Of a DNA stretch of 64,000 bases, positions 13,201 through 25,693 are shown piece after piece (positions within the stretch are counted from its first letter, which is position 1; every line of letters begins with the position of its first letter). The notes below the pieces were generated by a model. It ran no database searches. It saw only the letters and a program-made list of their open reading frames with translations, and had not been told where the DNA came from. Position numbers and translations under genes: made by a program. Origin of the DNA: Pempheris klunzingeri (Eukaryota > Chordata > Actinopteri > Acropomatiformes > Pempheridae); assembly GCF_042242105.1 (NCBI RefSeq), contig NC_092020.1, forward strand, positions 14,139,288-14,203,287, written 5' to 3'.

Positions 13201-16158
13201 CACTGATAAATATAATTTCTTGTAAAGTGTCTAGTGTAATCAGTAATGCCGGTATTGTTAGGGGTTTATTACCCGGTGTGGAAATTTGCTCCAACCTCAT
13301 CTCCTCCTTATTCAGAATATATATATGCCACAATCTCAATCAAATGTGACACTGAAGAAAACATTAACAGCACCTGTAGCGGTCGTCCATGTGTGAGCCC
13401 CTGCTCAGGCTGGTGTACGCCTCTGATGGCGGGCCTCCCCGGTAGTCATCGTAACCCCCAACAGGAGCATAGTGGTAGTTTCTGGGCACTGTGGCTGTGG
13501 GGTAGTCTATTGCTCCTGGCTGCCTGTAAGGACGGTCCAACGTGGCGCTGTAGCCACCCATACCGGACACAGACAAGCCCCCGTCAATGGACATCGAGTC
13601 TGAGGGCAGGACTGTGCGCGAGATTGGTTTCTTCATCTGAGGGACAGCAAGATGGGTGGGATGTATTAAAATGTGTTTATTATAACAGATAATCAAGCGA
13701 TGTAGCAGTCTTTGGTGTGCAGCTAAATGTATGCTTCCATAACACTAAATTCAACCGCTAGAATCTCAGCAAACCCAATTACAAAGAATGAAATCATAAC
13801 TGTCCACTTGATTTTTATATAAGAGGTTTGCAGGGATTTCAAAATAGTCTGATGGACACATGGTGCATTGGTTATATCCTTTACCCCATTGTCTGGCCGT
13901 CGTGTGGTTCCCTCATCAGAAAAGACAGAGTGTGCTTCCTGGGAGTCGTCCTCTGGTGTGTAGCTCTCATCTAGAGCACCGTGTGCTGGGTCCACCATTC
14001 TGTACTATAGCAGAAACACAACACACGTATAACTACTTAAAATCAATGGCACTAAATTCATGACAAAAAAATTGAATTATCATCACAAACTATACACACA
14101 GCCGCATACCTGTGTGCCGTTTATGTATGCGTCAGTCAGTTTCAGTCTTTCTATGTCTGCATCCCCTAAACGGCCGTTCTGGAATAAGACAGACACATTC
14201 GTGTCACATGGACTGTAAAATTTGTAAAATATTATTTAGTTTTGCTGGAACAACACATAAAAGTGATATTAAAAAGGCATGATTCCCAGTGCTTTCTATT
14301 TTCTTACAACAACCCAGATGATATTACTGCTGCTGAAGCACATTCAGTGCTGAGCCAAACTGTCCCTCCATGTTTTCGGTCTGTGAGTCGCTGCTAGACA
14401 CAAAGGAGGACAGCCACTCACCCTCACACCCTACTTCCTCCTGCCTTACACTGTTACATAATCAAGGACTGTCACATTGTAAGACTTGGACAGTTCCTAC
14501 CTAACTATGAGTAACAACTGCCTCAGCTATCAGAAATAGCCTTGAACTGAATCACATGGGATCAATGCATGATGGGGCTGAAAATCTTTTGCAAAAACCT
14601 TTCCACCCACAAGAGCTACTGTTGACTATTACAAGAGAAAACCGGGTTATGACCTTAACACAGACTCCCACGTCACTTACAGTATTGAATCACACTGCAC
14701 TTTCTATTATGTCCACAAGGAGGCAGGACTATTATTAAAAAGTATTGGGAAGTGCAGACTGTGATTTTACAGCAAGGGCACATTTCCTCTACAGCTGGTC
14801 CTTCCTATCACACCGTCTCATTTCCCAACAACTCATGATTTTGGAGAAATGCTCAGACTGTGAGGCTGGCAAAGAATTCAAATCATCATTAATGTTTTAA
14901 AAATATAAACATATACAGTCAGCACAAGGCCAAAAGCACAAATCTGCTTTCTGCAACACACTAATCAAATAAGTTACTTTCAAGGATGTGATGAGACAAA
15001 ACATGAGCTCTAATCTATGTCAGCAAGCCCTTAGAGGACGAAGATATTAAAAACATTTTAAACTCTTCTACTCAGCCAGTGAACAAGTGCAATGAAACAT
15101 GCTGAACATGTCAGCCCCTGAATACGACACTGCCTGACCTTTGTGTTAGCTGAGAGCAAAATGATAATAGCTCTTCTTTAATTGCTCTGTAAGCATCTAG
15201 GTGAAGTTTACCAAAAGACTTCACTATCAGAAACTGATAGAGACAAAAAAAAAATGGGACAGGAAGGCCACGGTTAGGACCCTGTCTAACTAGATAACTC
15301 AGCTGTAAACATAGCAGCTGAGTGAAAGCCTTAAAACTCCCAAGACTGGTAGCTGAACTTTAAACAGGCGTATAGCATTATACGGTACATTTTCAGGTGG
15401 GAATGTCCGTTTCTAGTTGACTCTGCAAATCAAGATCGAGGTACTTTATCGCAGTGATGCAAATAACATCCATATTTGCCATCACAACGCAACGTTGCCA
15501 CAATGGCTATCATATCATTTAGATCATTTTAAAGCAAAATTGCCAAAACTTCACCGCTTCTGGCAGCTCAAATGTGAATGTTTACTGGTTTTCCTCTAAT
15601 GGTAGCAAGTAATTTGAATATCATGGGTATTTGGACTGTTGCTCTGACAAGACAATCTATTTGAAGATGTCAACTTGGGCTCTGGGAAATTTTCACAATT
15701 TTCTGACATTTTATAGACAAAACAACAATAAGTCCATTAATCATTAACAGCTCTGAGGGGTATATGAAATAATCTGACACATTTACATGGTCTGACAGTG
15801 TACATCATTATATTGCCCAACCCTAGCAAATAAGGCACATAAGACTGATATAATGTAGCAGAAACAAAACAAATAGTAGTGGTTTTATTAAACAATATCA
15901 GCTTGCAAAGTCATGGATGTTCAAGATACAAAAGACAATTTCATGCAAAAAGATATTTAGTACATAACAGGAACTACAGAGGGAATTTATTAAATTAATT
16001 GATTTCAAAGAAAATAAAGAGACAAAATTCTATATGATGAATAAGAAAGCCACACTGGATGCAGGACACATGCACATCAGATAATCGCATGCCATACCTC
16101 GACATGCTGGAACAGAAAGGAAAATAACTGAGATTCCACAGCAGGGGCTGATGATAGG

Positions 16159-16206
<48 letters not shown>

Positions 16207-16772
16207 CATGTCCGAGTGTTTCCGGTGAGGGACAGCGAAGGTATGTTGACAGTGTGTGATGATGACCATGTCAGGCATGTTAAAGTCGTTGAAGTATGTG
16301 CAGACAAGGACTGAAACATTTGCAGATGAGGGCTGAAAGACAGATGAACTTCCGAGATACAGACTCAATGAGAAAAGACGCTAAATGTTGATGCCCAAAA
16401 ACATTTACAGTCGCAAACTGGCTGGGCGCTGTAGAGGAGGCGGGGTGGAGGCAGAGAAGGCGTGAATGATGGATGGATGTCAAGGGGAGAAAACTTTGAG
16501 GGTTGGATGGAGGAAATGAAGATCCATGGATGGGTGTTAAGGGAAAGATGGGGGCTGTAAATGCCGGTGACAGACTCTGGACGGGGACGTTAAGGATTGT
16601 TGGGGACTGTTACCTGTGTGTGAGGGAGGGGGCGACCCAGGGTCGAGGGGCTGGTGGCGGGGAGGCCCACTCTCCTCCTCTCCTCCTCCAGCGCCCTGGT
16701 CAGCTGTTCAAACTGCACCTCCTGCTCCCTGACCGACTCCAGCAGAGCCGCTGCGCTCTCACACTGCTCCAT
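7292..16772 (-). CDS. ctnnd1: catenin delta-1 (p120 catenin), 19 coding exons, 919 aa
   Basis: p120 catenin binds the juxtamembrane tail of classical cadherins, stabilises them at adherens junctions and modulates Rho GTPases. Coding exons: 16772-16614, 14178-14110, 14004-13885, 13636-13374, 12424-12143, 12037-11797, 11679-11457, 11194-11002, 10887-10770, 10646-10493, 10248-10231, 9950-9882, 9463-9336, 9092-8942, 8783-8591, 8203-7995, 7763-7722, 7619-7552, 7351-7292. All have GT-AG borders and matching phases; the sum is 920 codons with stop. The N terminus [18 protein letters not shown] is the family coiled coil, and this ATG matches human start M1. Residues ~340-825 are armadillo repeats ([42 protein letters not shown]). 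The tail contains [20 protein letters not shown]. Human CTNND1 is 968 aa. ARVCF was considered, but repeat-region residues and DEWFSK fit CTNND1 better. Synteny with smtnl1 and slc43a3 also fits. Confidence 0.95.
10231..10248 (-). other. ctnnd1: 18-nt microexon of ctnnd1 (counterpart of human exon C)
   Basis: Flanked by an AG acceptor and a GTAAGA donor and encoding D-E-W-F-S-K in phase 1. Including or skipping it leaves the frame intact: the upstream exon ends in G, the microexon starts AT, and the downstream exon starts GA. Without it the junction reads SRKGK-GKR, a basic run; with it the basic run is split. Human CTNND1 exon C is likewise a 6-residue insert at this place and is alternatively spliced. 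Tissue use here is not visible from sequence. Confidence 0.85.
16162..16207. repeat. (GT)n microsatellite in ctnnd1 intron
   Basis: About 23 uninterrupted GT/GC-type dinucleotides, ending in a short CG-rich run. Confidence 0.9.
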
Positions 16773-18100
16773 ACACACTACACGACCCCAAGGGGAGAGA
16801 GGGGGGGGGGCGTTACACACATCCATACAGCCTTGAACAGTACAGCACAGGGAGAGGGTGTCTAATGAAAACACAGACACGCCTCTCCATACAAAGTACA
16901 GCAAGATCGGGAGGATGTGGGGGGGAGGGGAGGGTTTAACTAATATTTACTGGGAAGGGCTACTCAACCCCATTTTATTTATTTGCTGACAGACTTTGTT
17001 TGGTGGTGGAGGTTGTGGTCTTCCTTGGAAGCAACACCACTGTAAGGACATGTTTCAGGTTGAAACTCAGACATGAAAAATTCCAATTACACGAGGTTGT
17101 GAACACCGTCTATTGTCTTCAAAGCCCGTCATAGTGCAATGAATCATTCATTCAAGTTTTTCCCCAGACAGAGACTTTAACGGTCTCACTTGCTCATATT
17201 TGATAGTGCCTTTTGCAATCTGACCACGGCAGCACTGATAAAACTTATCACAAAAAGTGTTCAATGCATCACTGCTGACTGAGTTAATCAGTGAAATTAT
17301 TCCAGGGTGACATTATGTGAAAAGACAATACAGCAGAATAATTAACTACCCAATTAGTGCCATTAAAGGCATAATTAACTTGACACCATGCAGTACATCT
17401 CAGGACTGACAGTAGACACAATTCGAGACAAGCAAAAGCTGATGGAGAGCCAGATTCTTTAAAAACCCTGGTTATTGCACAGATCATAAATATTGCACCA
17501 TATTGATCGGGATAAAGTGAAGATGGTTACTGCAATACTACATTTGTCAATACTACCAGTCCCTGCATGCCGATCAATAAACCACTCAACGCATATACGG
17601 AGGAGTCTTCTGGGCTTTTGAGCCTCTCACACACACACCACATCAAAGCAAAACCTTCTTAAGTACGAACAGCAGACCAGTGATATAAATCCTCTGTAGT
17701 GTGTAGATGGTTCCCAACACAGGCATCTCACTGCATGTGCATGTTCATTTTATGGATCTAAAATTTTGGTTGATGAAACTCAAGCATCAAAACTAAATTT
17801 TAGCTGTTCTTGATACATTTTGTTTGGTGCATGACTATTTTAACTGTGCATCAGCAGCATCCTTGTAGAGGTACAGAGATCCACAGTGTACAAAAAGCTG
17901 TTCAAGAGGACGAGGCGTGTTCTCACATGCAGAGAAAATCCCTTTATACTTTTTGGAGGGAGCTTAACTCAGCAACACACAATCCAAGGAGAATCGCACG
18001 CATCTCATTATGATTTAAACACAAAGCAGAGCACACACACACCAGCACAGAAACACTCTCAAAGCGCATTTCAGAGAAAGTCAAAAATACACACCTTCAC

Positions 18101-18218
18101 CTGTGGGCGTGGTTTGGTAGTAGAGGTGAGAGATCACGCCAAGGTCAGAGGTTGAGTTCTAGTTGCTCATGGGTAGAAGGTCACCGAACCACAAAGCCCA
18201 GAAACAGGTAGGAATGGA
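18101..18218 (-). other. ctnnd1: candidate 5' UTR exon of ctnnd1
   Basis: On the minus strand a pyrimidine-rich acceptor ending CTCTGCAG precedes 118 nt that end ACAG before a GTGAAG donor. It contains a tiny upstream open frame (Met-Ser-Asn-stop). It lies between the probable first exon and the first coding exon. The call rests on splice-site quality and position only. Confidence 0.4.
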
Positions 18219-19490
18219 CTGCAGAGAGACGGAGAGGAAGAGAGAATAATGAGAAAGGGGAAATGTTTTAGTGGAGAATGAAAGCACCTCTGTTTGAAAA
18301 ACAGCAACATAGTGAGAATACCATACAAGTGTGTCAACAGGGTTGTGTTTGCTTTGAGACAGAGACTGAGACATACAGTAGCTCCAGCCTTTAGACACAC
18401 CCTGTATTTACTCAACATTTGGCCTGAGTACGGCAGCCAGCTGTGGGAAGTTGACCAGCACTTTTTGATCCCAAGAACATCGACTGTCAGCATAAAGAGC
18501 AAGACGTTTTTAGATGCAACATCCTTCAAAAACCATATGTTCTCTATCAATTCATCTTTTATTCTGCAGTCTAATGCCTTTTTTCCAGCCTTTCCTCTCT
18601 AATCACTCTTCATTTATCTCTTTCCCAACTCTGTCAGTCCCCTAGTCCTGTTCTCTTGACTTAACTGCCTTTAATCCCCCCCAAAATGTTATTTTGTTAT
18701 CTTGGCTGTGCTCTAACAGAGAAAGTTATTGTTATATCTGAGTCAAACAAGTGGAGACCCATATCGCCTTATCTTTTCATACACCCTCTGCTGCAGCAGC
18801 CCGGCTCCCTGTCAGCCCTGGAGATTTAAGGTGAATCAACCCAGGCACTGACGCACACACACGCACACCTGCATGACCGGTTGGACAAGGTAGAGGAGGG
18901 GCGACTAAATTTCAGTTTCTCAATGTCTCTCTCTGTCTAGCCAACGTGCACAGACAGACTCTTCTGATAGTCTGTGGTGTGAGAACTTAGGTGACAAACA
19001 GGGACCTGCATTTACATTTTGGGCTGCAGGTGTTTGCGTGCACGACAGGCTGAGTGTTAACAAGTGCAGATAAAAACACAAAGATAGGTGTAATGAGTTC
19101 ATGTGGAGAGATGGTGATGAATGACTCACAGTTTCACCTGTGATAGACTGTGCAAACAAAAAAGAAAGAAAAAAAAAAAAAGACAGACATGATGATATCA
19201 TCGTTTGAGAGCCAGACTATTATGACACATTTTAACTTGTAAAATGAAGCCTGCATCTCTTCCTGTATGTCATTCCAATGAATGACTAACAAACGAATAT
19301 GACTTTTCATATTTACAAAAAGACCCCAGCTTGGGTTTTGCCCAGTGTGGGAAAACTGGGAGGAAAGTAGGCTGGCCTGATGAGAAAACAAGGAGTGGCT
19401 GAAATGTATTTCACAAGACAAAAGGAATTTGTAAAAACCAAACCAGGGTTTGCATGTGGGATAACGCTGACTGACAAGAAAACATGACGT

Positions 19491-19493
<3 letters not shown>

Positions 19494-19585
<92 letters not shown>
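19494..19585. repeat. long (CA)n microsatellite
   Basis: About 46 uninterrupted CA units. Open frames of alternating Val-Cys on the other strand are artefacts of this repeat. Confidence 0.95.
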
Positions 19586-19587
<2 letters not shown>

Positions 19588-20228
19588 TCTTTTGTTTAGT
19601 GGCTGTGACGGCCCCGAGTCATAACCTCCCACCTGAGCGAATCACACACTGCTATCATGTACCGCAAATGCCCATATATGGTCACAGCCAGGACAGGGCT
19701 GATATTATCCACTACAGACAGACAGGCAGGCAGAGTAGGAGCTGCAAACAAATACAAGGGAAAAGATGGACAGTCTTTCACAGGAGTGAGAGGGTAAGCT
19801 GGAGTTAAAGAGGGGGTAGAGTGATACAGCGGGGAGTGCTGAGTACAAGATAAAGGCTAATCTTCATTCCTAGCATTGTCTCCTGCCAATTCAGCACAGC
19901 AGCCCACCCACTCATCCACTGTAAAAAAGACTATAGCATGACACTGGCTGGTAACCTTTTATCCATGTTTACTGTGCTCTTATTAGTCTCAATTACCCAC
20001 ACAAACTATTTAAACAAATCTCTTCTCATCTGGCATTTTTCCATAATTTTGTGCCTTGTGTAAACAGTGCCTCACTCCTCATCTCATCTCAGATGCTGGA
20101 AATCATCACTATTAACAACTACATGCTATTTTGTGCCACTAATGAGCTCAACTGTCATTCATTCAAGATGAATTATAAACTGTGATTGATAATTCTTGGC
20201 AAGTGTACTTGGGAATGTGATTCTGAGA

Positions 20229-20264
20229 GTGTGTGTGTGTGTGTGTGTGTATGTGTGTGTGTGT
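20229..20264. repeat. (GT)n microsatellite
   Basis: About 18 GT units with one interruption, followed by unique sequence. Confidence 0.85.
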
Positions 20265-23200
20265 GTTTAAACCGGGGAGGGAATTTGCAGCTGTCAGTCC
20301 AGGAGGTTGGTGAAACAATAAGAAGTTTGTGCAACCAAGAGCATGAACGCAAGTGTGAAAAGAGCTGGAGAGCAAGTGGGAAATTATAGGACACATTTCA
20401 GCGCGAGTGCATCTGTGTTTCTATGCGTGTGTGTTTGTGTGTGGGGGGGTCGAGCTCAGGTCGCTCTATACGCCCTCATAACTTCAGCGCGCACCCCCCC
20501 CCACTTTCACAGCTGTTAGTTTTGGCGTTGAAAGTCAGCGGTGAGTTTCGTTGAACAATGAAAACAATTAGTGCGGAGCTATTGCCACTCCCCTTTCCCC
20601 TCTTACCCACTTCCTGAGAAACAGGATGTTATGGATTCGACATCAGAGATGAGTAAAAGGGACGCTGTGGCTGCTTAAGCTCACCATAAACCATTTTCCT
20701 CAACATAACTTCTTGTACTCAAAACCCTGAAAGCCTATAGGATGTACACTTAAACCACCTCCTGGTGGTTAGCTTCCTCCATCGGGAGGCGTTTTTGCTG
20801 GGAAAAATCCCCCATGGTCAATATGTTTATCATAAGACTACAATCCACTTCGCTAATATTGTTCTCCATCTACCGTTTTCTGTTCTGCTTTTGTGACCTT
20901 TTCGAAGCAATTGATGTGAACCTGTTTAGCTGAATCATCACATGTATTTTTATTTTAAAGTTACTAAACTTTGGTTTGCTCCCACAATCTGACCACTGAA
21001 TCCTCACTCTTTTTTTTTTTTTTTTTTATGACAAGGAACTGAAACTGCTAGTCTTACTCTATGATAGTTAGTTAATTATTTTTGATCTGTTTAATGAAAA
21101 AAAAGCAAGCGAGACAGCACTTTGTGCACTGGGAAATTGTGATTGATCACCATTTTCTAACATTTAATCAAGAACATAATCTGTACGGTAACCAGTGATG
21201 CAAATTATATATACTTTTTTTTTTTAAATCCCTAGTTTTAATTTCCCCTATTTGTGTCCAGACAGACCACTCCCAGAAAAGAAATGAAATTGCTATGAAA
21301 CTAAGAAATCGACTGAAAGTTTGTCATGCATGCCGATCATGAGCATTCATTCTCTACACTTTGTGTGTCCAATAACACATGTAAAAGTTACCATCAGCAG
21401 CAAATCTATTAAAAGGGTGAAGGAACAAGAGCCAGACATGATGGCAACAAACGTTCAAAATGTCAAACATGGTGCGTTAAGGGTCAACAACATACACACA
21501 CACTCCTAAAGCATCTGATTGAGCCCTGACACACCACGAGTCATATATCTCCATGTGATTCTGCAGCCATCAGTCAGCATGAGTCACTCAACCCTGTCAG
21601 AGGACATCTGCAATCATACGCACATGTAACCAACACTGCAGCCTTTGTGGACTTAATGAAACTCTGGTTAATGCAATAAGCGCATACACCTGCCATCAGC
21701 AGCAAAAACTCCCACTGAAACAGCACATTCACTGTTAAAAAGCACATCTGTTGACACATCTCGAGGTAACTGACCGCACTTTGCTAGTAAGTCAGTGCGA
21801 TGGCACTGCCGCTGGTTTAAGCTGAGCGTGGCTTGTAATGGGATTGAAGCTTTAGCCCTCTAATCCACTTACCTCCTAACACATACACACATGATGTTAA
21901 CATGCACGCACATACGTAGACACACAGACACAGGTTAGGCCCTCTGTGGATTAACCTGCACACCCCCAGAGAGCAGACACAATTGCAGTTGGTGTTTGGA
22001 GGATCAACAATCAAACAATGACTTGGAGACAAGTAGTCAGGAAAGGTGGAACCATGGGTGTTCACGACCACACATGGTGTTATTATAGGTGGCACCTGCA
22101 GTACATTAAGTCAGCTTGAGCTCTAACCAAGTGATACCTACACATGTACTGGGTAAACATAAACTAGCATAGTCCTGGAGCCCACAGGGGAAGGCATTAC
22201 CTATACTGCAATATATGCCTGCATGAAACCTGTGTTTACAAAAGATCAAACTAGTTTGCTAGTTCACACTCAGGGCTGTCAGTTATCCCCACCTAGGCGT
22301 TTTCCTACCAAAACAAGTTCACACAGGACCCGCCCAACAGGTTCACAAGCTCACAAACTGAAAAGAAGAAAAAAAAATCCCAGGCTGTGTGACAGACTAC
22401 ACAACTGGGAGACCACCACCCCGTGAACAGGCTCAAATACACACACACAAAAACAGCCACAACGGATAAATGCCTTGTCAAACAAGTAGCGAGGTTTCAA
22501 ATTACCTGAAACTACAGTCTACTCTGCTGGGCTCCTCACCTATCATAACCGTCCAGGTGATGAAATCTACTTATCTGATTCATCAGAAAACTGTCCGACA
22601 GGAAGACGCTTAAGGCAGAGACAACATCAGCAGCGACCTTAACTAGGCCTGAGATTGTAAATGTCTGACTAATGAGACGAACCCGCCCGATCGTCACACT
22701 GTCAAGTCAGCTCGTATGTTGGACTCCAAAAACCACCTGGAGCCGCTCATTGTTGGTTAGCATTTGCCTGATTTTGCAATAATCCCGCAGACTGTCGTCA
22801 ATTGATTTGCAAACAAAATATAGCAATGTAGGGCAGGAGCAGCGAGCAGAGCTGGCGGCGTTAGCCAAACACAGATGCCCCAAGTAGTAAGACGTGGGTA
22901 TAAAATGTCTCTCACGAACAAAGACTCTGCGTATTTGTGCATCGAGTTAACATTATTCGGTGCTCGTGCTAACACTACCGCCCACATAAATGACAATGTT
23001 TGGAGATCAGATCAGCCCAGTTGGCTTGAGTTGCTCGGCTCAGCACCCGCATGACCTGGTTAGGCTGTCTAGCTGCGTTAGCATCACAATAACCCACATA
23101 GCCGACGTAGAGCCGTGCCAACAGCCGCGGCTAGCGCTAGCATAGCAAACACAGATTAGCCACGGTTAGCGTGTGCTCAGTTGAGCGGCACTTTGGGATA

Positions 23201-23474
23201 ATTTAGACGGTTATTGTCTGCTTTCATCTGCTCGTATCAAGGGAGTTTTTGAATCAGTTAAAAGTGTGACAGTGAGGCAGCAGGACCGCGGGTCACGGCG
23301 TGAACTTTTAACGTTAGCATCGCTGGCTAGCATTAGCCTCGGAGAGTCGTGTTGCTGATCTGTCGATGATGTGACCACTCCTTGCCAACGCTGCAGTGCA
23401 GCCACTATCTGTGGGGGGAAAAACGAGGCCACGGCCATATCAACCCATCTGGTAACACTTATACATCCACTCAC

Positions 23475-23700
23475 CTGCTCGTGGAAATCCTGCCCCGACC
23501 CCTTCCAGACTATTCCGTTTTTTAGTGTGTTTTCTCCCCTCCTTCTCCTGGGTTCTGGGTCAAGCTCGTTAAAGACGGAGCGACATCACCGAGTTTTCTA
23601 TCAAAGAGAGGGCGGGATCAACAAGCGGATTTACCGTAAAGACGGCGCACAAGGAATTCCTCCTCTCATACAGGTGTGTGTCACAAGCCTCTGGAGACGC
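23475..23700 (-). promoter_or_regulatory. ctnnd1: likely first exon and promoter region of ctnnd1
   Basis: On the minus strand an exon-like segment ends CACGAGCAG before a strong GTGAGT donor at 23474-23469. The surrounding 23.0-23.6 kb has more CpG dinucleotides than the rest of the window, as expected of a housekeeping-type promoter, and no TATA box is obvious. The exact start site is unknown. Confidence 0.45.
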
Positions 23701-24503
23701 CCTGTTACTCACAGGCCATTAGCCAGACCGGGAGTGAAGCCCCTGCCACCATAAAACACACAGACTGATACGTGAAAGTCCATGAGTGCACAGGGGGAGT
23801 ATGGGGATTTAAATTCTGTTGCAGAAGTGGACTGAATAGGCCACCTCCGCCCACCTCCTCTCCCCTCCCATTTATTTCCGTCTCCCTCTCCCTCACATAT
23901 ACACACACTGATGTCATTTCATTGATTGCCCAAGAACAATAGGCCGGGAGGAAGCAGCATTTCTTGGGGAAGTTCAACAACTGCATTCCACACCAACACG
24001 ACAAAACTACTGGCACACAGAACCACTACTAGTCACCACCACATCCTCTGCATGTGCCATAACAATTAATGGTCTGATGGGGAAGATCCCCTGAAATCTC
24101 TTGATTTGTATGAATCATGCATGGCTACTTAACTATTTCAGGACTACTGCAGAACTTAAACATTAATGCACCTAAAACTTTGTTTTTTCTCTTAATTTCA
24201 TAGCTTAAACAGTAATTATTGTACGTTTAGTTCTGTCTCATAGTGTTTCATATGTTTCTGACTTTAAAGAAATCAAATCCAAACAAATAGAGTCCTGATA
24301 AACAATATGTTAGTGTGGGCAGGGTGGAAAGAGGAACAAATGCAAGGAATTTCCCTGTTTCCTCGTGAGTCCCCCCACTGCGCTACATTATGAGTAAACT
24401 TAAACCACAATACTCACTGGGAACAAAAACAATGCTGCACTCTAGAGGTGCAAAATGAGAACAGACATGTCAAACATTGAAAGCTCTTTAGAAAAAATCT
24501 ATA
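23701..24503. other. intergenic spacer
   Basis: Lies between the ctnnd1 promoter and the 3' end of the zinc-finger gene. No supported gene, RNA or recognisable element. Confidence 0.4.
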
Positions 24504-25693
24504 TTTATTCATAATTTCATACCCAGATTACAAAATCCACAAACAGAATTCACACTGAATTGATTATTGCGCAGTCAGAAAATACTCAGGAAGTACAAAA
24601 GGAGGAGAAGAGATGCAACAGAGACACCCGAGGAGGTAGTTTGCTGTTAAAATGATACATACACAAACACACAAATGAAAGTTGGAGAAATGGCCCTCTC
24701 CTTATGGTACACCCACAGCTTACTATAAAGTCAGCCAAACATTTTAAACTCCCATTAGCACTCTTGTAAAAGTTTAAATTGTACCTAGGATTGTGCGCTA
24801 TGGCAATATAGACAGTGACACAACAGACATTTGTGAACAATATCATAACTGGATTTTGCCAGACCAGTTACATCATGCTATCCCATTGATATTTGCATTA
24901 GGCCAATGAGAGCAAAGGGTGCTTTATAACAATATTGAACTGGCAGGGCTGTTGGATTAATGTGAAAAAAACATTATTTTAATGTATATATCAATATAGT
25001 GATTCAACATCCCTAACTGTACCGTGTTTCTTTACTTCACTTGTCTATTTTAGCATCCAAATCTGCATCTGCTGCAGAATTAACTGTCCACGTCCGTGTC
25101 TCTGACCTGCACAGTGTTTCAAACACTGTTAATGAGTATAATTTATGCACTGAATGGTTACTCATCTAATATTGAGCTACGTTTGCAACAATATGCAGAG
25201 TTGGTCATGTCGGGGTAAAAAAATAGCGAGCTTTCACTATACTGTATATTTCCCTTGAATGGGGAATGATGCATTACAAAAGGCAATCTAGTTTGTCTGC
25301 TTTTCAGACTGTATAAAAAGTTTCACTCTGACAGTCCTTTGAGCCAGGGTAAAAATGAAAAAGGCAATTTAATTTTGAAGGTTGTTTTCCTATTGCTGGA
25401 ATTAAAAAGTATGCAAGTCTTATCAATTTGAACAGAGATCTCGCTTGTGTCCTTATTTGAAACCACAGTAGCCTATTGATTTTACAAAGGAGATGTCAAG
25501 ATATAAGTGGGTGTACTTGTTGGTTATCAAGCACATTTGACAAATATCATGTTCCATGTGCAGTGACAAAACCAGAAACACAAGGGACAGGAGGATGAGA
25601 TTCTTCCACAGGAAACACATTTTCCCCAAATACACACTGTGGCACACATGTCAGTAAGAGCAACATGCTGAAAAACCTTTGAAATGTTCACAG
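24504..25693 (-). other. likely 3' UTR of the zinc-finger gene
   Basis: Follows the stop codon of the zinc-finger gene on its strand. An AATAAA hexamer on the minus strand at 24504-24509 is a reasonable end. The 83-codon or smaller frames here show no domain. Confidence 0.35.

Larger units (their letters stand above)
16778..23474 (-). other. ctnnd1: ctnnd1 5' introns
   Basis: About 6.7 kb between the likely promoter exon and the first coding exon. It holds one good candidate untranslated exon (18101-18218), CA/GT microsatellites (19494-19585, 20229-20264), a T-tract near 21010-21027 and otherwise unique-looking AT-rich sequence. No further coding exon is supported. Confidence 0.5.

Noticed and set aside
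7292-16772. Naming the catenin ARVCF because of its tail
   Set aside because: Armadillo-region residues, the DEWFSK microexon and synteny with smtnl1 and slc43a3 fit CTNND1 better.
19313-19585. Open frames of alternating Val-Cys or Thr-His over CA tracts (also near 16077, 44846, 53264)
   Set aside because: They exist only because dinucleotide repeats lack stops; no splice or domain support.
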